Assembly: GCF_000756385.1 (NCBI RefSeq)
Contig: NZ_JNFC01000030.1
Location: 1 to 45,006, forward strand
Length of the DNA stretch: 45,006 nt
Source of the DNA: Sphingopyxis sp. LC363
GTDB lineage: Bacteria; Pseudomonadota; Alphaproteobacteria; Sphingomonadales; Sphingomonadaceae
Reading direction: 5' to 3'
Shown: positions 42,697-45,006 of the stretch, in pieces
How positions within the stretch are numbered: the stretch's first letter is position 1
Layout: every line of letters begins with the position of its first letter
Program-made: the position numbers and the translations under genes
Notes under the pieces: model-generated
Told to the model about the DNA's origin: nothing
Database searches by the model: none
Seen by the model: the letters and a program-made list of their open reading frames with translations, nothing else

Positions 42697-44892
42697 ATGT
42701 CGCGCCCAGCGCAGCCTTTTGCCCGCCGTTTGTCGATCCTGCTTGCATCCACCGCGATGATGACGGGTTATAGCCAGATGAGCACCGCAACCGCCGCCGA
42801 ACCCACCGCCGCCGCGCAGCCGGCTGCCGCCCCCGCGGGCGCGAACCCGCTGCTTGCACCCTGGACCGGCCCCTTCGAGGGGGTGCCGCCGTGGGACAAG
42901 CTCGATCCCGAGCTGTTCCCCGACGCCTTCGCCAAGGGCATGGCCGAAACCAAGGCCGAGGTGCAGGCGGTGATCGACAATCCCGAAGCGCCGACCTTCG
43001 AGAACACGCATGTTCCGATGATGCTCGCGGGCGACACGATGGAGCGCCTTTTTGCGCTATGGGGCGTCCAGACGTCGAACAAGTCGAGCGACCGCGTCGA
43101 GGATATCGACGCCGAATGGAGCCCCAAGCTCACCAAATTCTACACCGAGCTGTTCCTCGCTCCGAAGCTCTTCGCGCGCTACAAGGCGGTGTATGAGAAG
43201 CGCAATTCGAGCGGGCTTAACGCGCAGCAGATCCGCATCGTCGAGCGCAGCTATGACGAGATGGTCCGCGACGGCGCGAACCTGTCGCCCGCCGACAAGG
43301 TGAAGCTGGTCGAGATGAACTCGAAGCTCGAGGGGCTGTTCTCGGCCTTCTCGTCGAAGCTGCTCGGCGACGAGAAGCTCTATACCTTCGTCACCGACAA
43401 GGCCGAACTCGCCGGGCTCGAACCCGGCTTCGTCGCCTCGCTGGCGGCCGCCGCCGAAGCCAATGGCAAGCCCGGCCAGTGGGCGATCAAGAACACGCGA
43501 TCGTCGGCGCAGCCGGTGCTGCAGAATGCGACCAACCGCGCGCTTCGCGAAAAGGTCTACAAGGCGTTCGTGAACCGCGGCGACAATGGCGACGCGAACG
43601 ACACCAATGCGACGATTGCCGAGATATTGAAGCTGCGCCAGCAGCGCGCCGAACTGCTCGGTTTCCCGACCCACGCGCATTACCGCATGGCCGACACGAT
43701 GGCGAAGACCCCCGAGGCCGCGATGGGGCTGATGATGAAGGTCTGGCCCGCCGCGGTCGCGCGGGTCAAGGAAGAGGTCGCCGACATGCAGGCGATCGCC
43801 GATGCCGAGGCGAAGGCGAACAAGACGCCGAAGATCACCATCGAGCCGTGGGATTACCGCTTTTACGCCGAGAAGGTCCGCAAGGCGAAATACGACCTCG
43901 ATGAAAGCGAGGTGAAGCCCTATCTCCAGCTCGACAAGCTGACCCAGGGCATGTTCTGGGCGGCGGGGCAGCTTTACGATCTCGGCTTCAAGGAAAATAC
44001 CGGCACGATCCCGGTGTTCGATCCGAAGGTGCGGACGTTCGAAGTCTATAACCTCAAGACGAACGAGAATGTCGGGGTCTTCTACCTCGACAATTTCGCG
44101 CGCGACGGCAAACGCTCGGGCGCGTGGATGACGACCTATCGCAGCCAGCAGACGCTGGGCGGCGAGCGCAATGTCCTTGCCTCGAACAACAATAATTTCA
44201 CCGAAGCCGCGAAGGGCGAGCCGACGCTGATCAGCCTCGACGATGCGCAGACCTTGTTCCACGAATTCGGCCACGGCATCCATTATCTGCTGCAGCAGGT
44301 CACCTATCCGGCGCTCGCCGGCGTGCCGCGCGACTTCGTCGAATATCCGAGCCAGGTGAACGAGAATTGGCTGATGACCCCCGAGGTGCTGTCGAAATAT
44401 GCGACGCACTACAAGACGGGCGAGCCGATGCCGCAGGCGCTGGTCGACAAAATCCTCGCCTCCGACAAGTTCAACCAGGGGTTCACCACGGTCGAATATC
44501 TGGCGAGCGCGATCGTCGACATGAAGCTGCACGACCGTGGGGACCCGCCGACCGATGTCGACAAATTCGAGCGCGAGACACTCGCCGAGATCGGCATGCC
44601 CAAGGAAATCGTGATGCGGCACCGCCTGCCGCAGTTCGGCCATCTGTTCAGCAGCGATGCCTATTCGGCGGGATATTATAGCTATCTGTGGTCGGAGACG
44701 ATGGACGCCGACACCTGGGCCGCGTTCACCGAAGCCGGCGGACCGTGGGACCGCACGGTAGCCGACAAGTTCCGCACCATCCTGCTGATGACGGGCAACG
44801 AAACCGACCGCGCCGAAGCCTATCGCGCCTTCCGCGGCCGCGATCCCGATGTGAAGGCGCTGCTCGCGAAGCGCGGTTTTCCGACCGAGTGA
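42697..44892 (+). CDS. M3 family metallopeptidase (Dcp-like), exported
   Basis: 731 residues. An N-terminal signal peptide (RRLSILLASTAMMTG) with an Ala-rich linker precedes the thimet oligopeptidase-like fold. Zinc site: H522, E523 and H526 in TLFHEFGHGIH, with E549 in DFVEYPSQVNE as third ligand; FSSDAYSAGYYSYLWSETMD is the conserved C-terminal substrate block. Likely a periplasmic peptidyl-dipeptidase that trims peptides. GGGGAG precedes the ATG at 42697 and a strong terminator follows. Confidence 0.92.
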   Translation: MSRPAQPFARRLSILLASTAMMTGYSQMSTATAAEPTAAAQPAAAPAGANPLLAPWTGPFEGVPPWDKLDPELFPDAFAKGMAETKAEVQAVIDNPEAPTFENTHVPMMLAGDTMERLFALWGVQTSNKSSDRVEDIDAEWSPKLTKFYTELFLAPKLFARYKAVYEKRNSSGLNAQQIRIVERSYDEMVRDGANLSPADKVKLVEMNSKLEGLFSAFSSKLLGDEKLYTFVTDKAELAGLEPGFVASLAAAAEANGKPGQWAIKNTRSSAQPVLQNATNRALREKVYKAFVNRGDNGDANDTNATIAEILKLRQQRAELLGFPTHAHYRMADTMAKTPEAAMGLMMKVWPAAVARVKEEVADMQAIADAEAKANKTPKITIEPWDYRFYAEKVRKAKYDLDESEVKPYLQLDKLTQGMFWAAGQLYDLGFKENTGTIPVFDPKVRTFEVYNLKTNENVGVFYLDNFARDGKRSGAWMTTYRSQQTLGGERNVLASNNNNFTEAAKGEPTLISLDDAQTLFHEFGHGIHYLLQQVTYPALAGVPRDFVEYPSQVNENWLMTPEVLSKYATHYKTGEPMPQALVDKILASDKFNQGFTTVEYLASAIVDMKLHDRGDPPTDVDKFERETLAEIGMPKEIVMRHRLPQFGHLFSSDAYSAGYYSYLWSETMDADTWAAFTEAGGPWDRTVADKFRTILLMTGNETDRAEAYRAFRGRDPDVKALLAKRGFPTE

Positions 44893-44913
44893 GGCGAACG
44901 ACACTGATGCGGC

Positions 44914-44943
44914 AAAGGGGGCGATTTCGCCCCCTTTGTTTTT
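44914..44943 (+). terminator. Rho-independent terminator of the M3 peptidase gene
   Basis: AAAGGGGGCGA and TCGCCCCCTTT form a tight stem (44914-44937) followed by GTTTTT, 21 bp after the stop codon. Confidence 0.85.
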
Positions 44944-44955
44944 GGCGGTTGCCGA

Positions 44956-45006
44956 GCGGGAGTTGCCGGTCCTCCCCGGCACGGGGAGGGGGACCACCGA
45001 AGGTGG
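44956..45006. repeat. Start of a palindromic repeat cut by the window end
   Basis: GTTGCCGGTCCTCCCCGGCACGG-like sequence followed by GGAGGGGGACCACCGAAGG resembles the left arm of the intergenic repeats seen elsewhere in this half; the right arm would lie beyond the window. Confidence 0.4.

Noticed and set aside
43057..44997. A 646-codon open frame on the minus strand
   Set aside because: It lies fully antisense to the M3 peptidase, which has catalytic motifs and a terminator; long antisense frames are common in GC-rich DNA.
1..45006. CRISPR array, complete tRNA or rRNA genes, riboswitches, integrase or transposase genes
   Set aside because: Looked for and not seen. There are no regularly spaced direct repeats, no full cloverleaf and no recognisable recombinase coding sequence in this window.

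Overview
The window looks like chromosomal DNA of a GC-rich alphaproteobacterium of the Sphingomonadaceae, most likely Sphingopyxis or a close relative. The genus is inferred from gene content (sphingopyxin-type lasso peptide cluster, DUF6771, a parB / DUF2958 / strawberry-notch accessory block, hisB-hisH-hisA-hisF, sspB-fumC); no rRNA or complete tRNA is present to confirm it. The window falls into an accessory half (about 1-24.2 kb) and an ordinary chromosomal half (about 24.2-45 kb).

Accessory half. At 0.1-7.3 kb a minus-strand block resembles the backbone of an integrative element or plasmid: a 3'-truncated methyltransferase/strawberry-notch helicase that ends exactly at a 20-bp perfect palindrome, three small proteins of unknown function, a long ParB-like protein and a DUF2958 protein. 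At 7.5-9.3 kb a plus-strand operon lies behind an alphaproteobacterial LexA-type box: DUF6771, a Cys-rich protein, a degenerate SRAP-like protein and an intact SRAP (YedK/HMCES-like) protein. At 9.5-11.1 kb is an AbiEi/AbiEii type IV toxin-antitoxin pair with a perfect 15-bp inverted repeat over the antitoxin start codon.

At 11.3-23.5 kb lies the most interesting region. A complete LuxR/LuxI acyl-homoserine-lactone pair is translationally coupled (ATGA overlaps) to a phytanoyl-CoA-dioxygenase-like enzyme and a GntR regulator. Next come an ECF sigma factor, a FecR anti-sigma factor, a TonB-dependent receptor with an N-terminal signalling domain and an Atxe2-like lasso peptide isopeptidase. Converging on these from the other strand is the biosynthetic arm: a 43-residue precursor gene, a leader-binding plus leader-peptidase B protein and an asparagine-synthetase-like macrolactam cyclase C. 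The predicted lasso peptide has a 25-residue core with a Gly1-Asp9 ring. The island appears to end in a gene-poor stretch (23.6-24.2 kb) holding a tRNA T-arm-like remnant and an 11-bp tandem repeat.

Chromosomal half. This carries a secreted Cys-containing protein divergent from a LysR regulator, a TauE/SafE permease, a KAS III enzyme, a ChaA-like Ca2+/H+ antiporter with an EF-hand-like loop, histidine genes (hisF, hisA, hisH, hisB), sspB, fumC, a DUF2585 membrane protein, gmk, a fatty-acid/acyl-CoA degradation group (thioesterase, SDR dehydrogenase, thiolase, acyl-CoA dehydrogenase), an SMP-30-type lactonase and an M3 oligopeptidase followed by a strong terminator. Many intergenic gaps here hold palindromic REP-like repeats, which I do not see in the accessory half.
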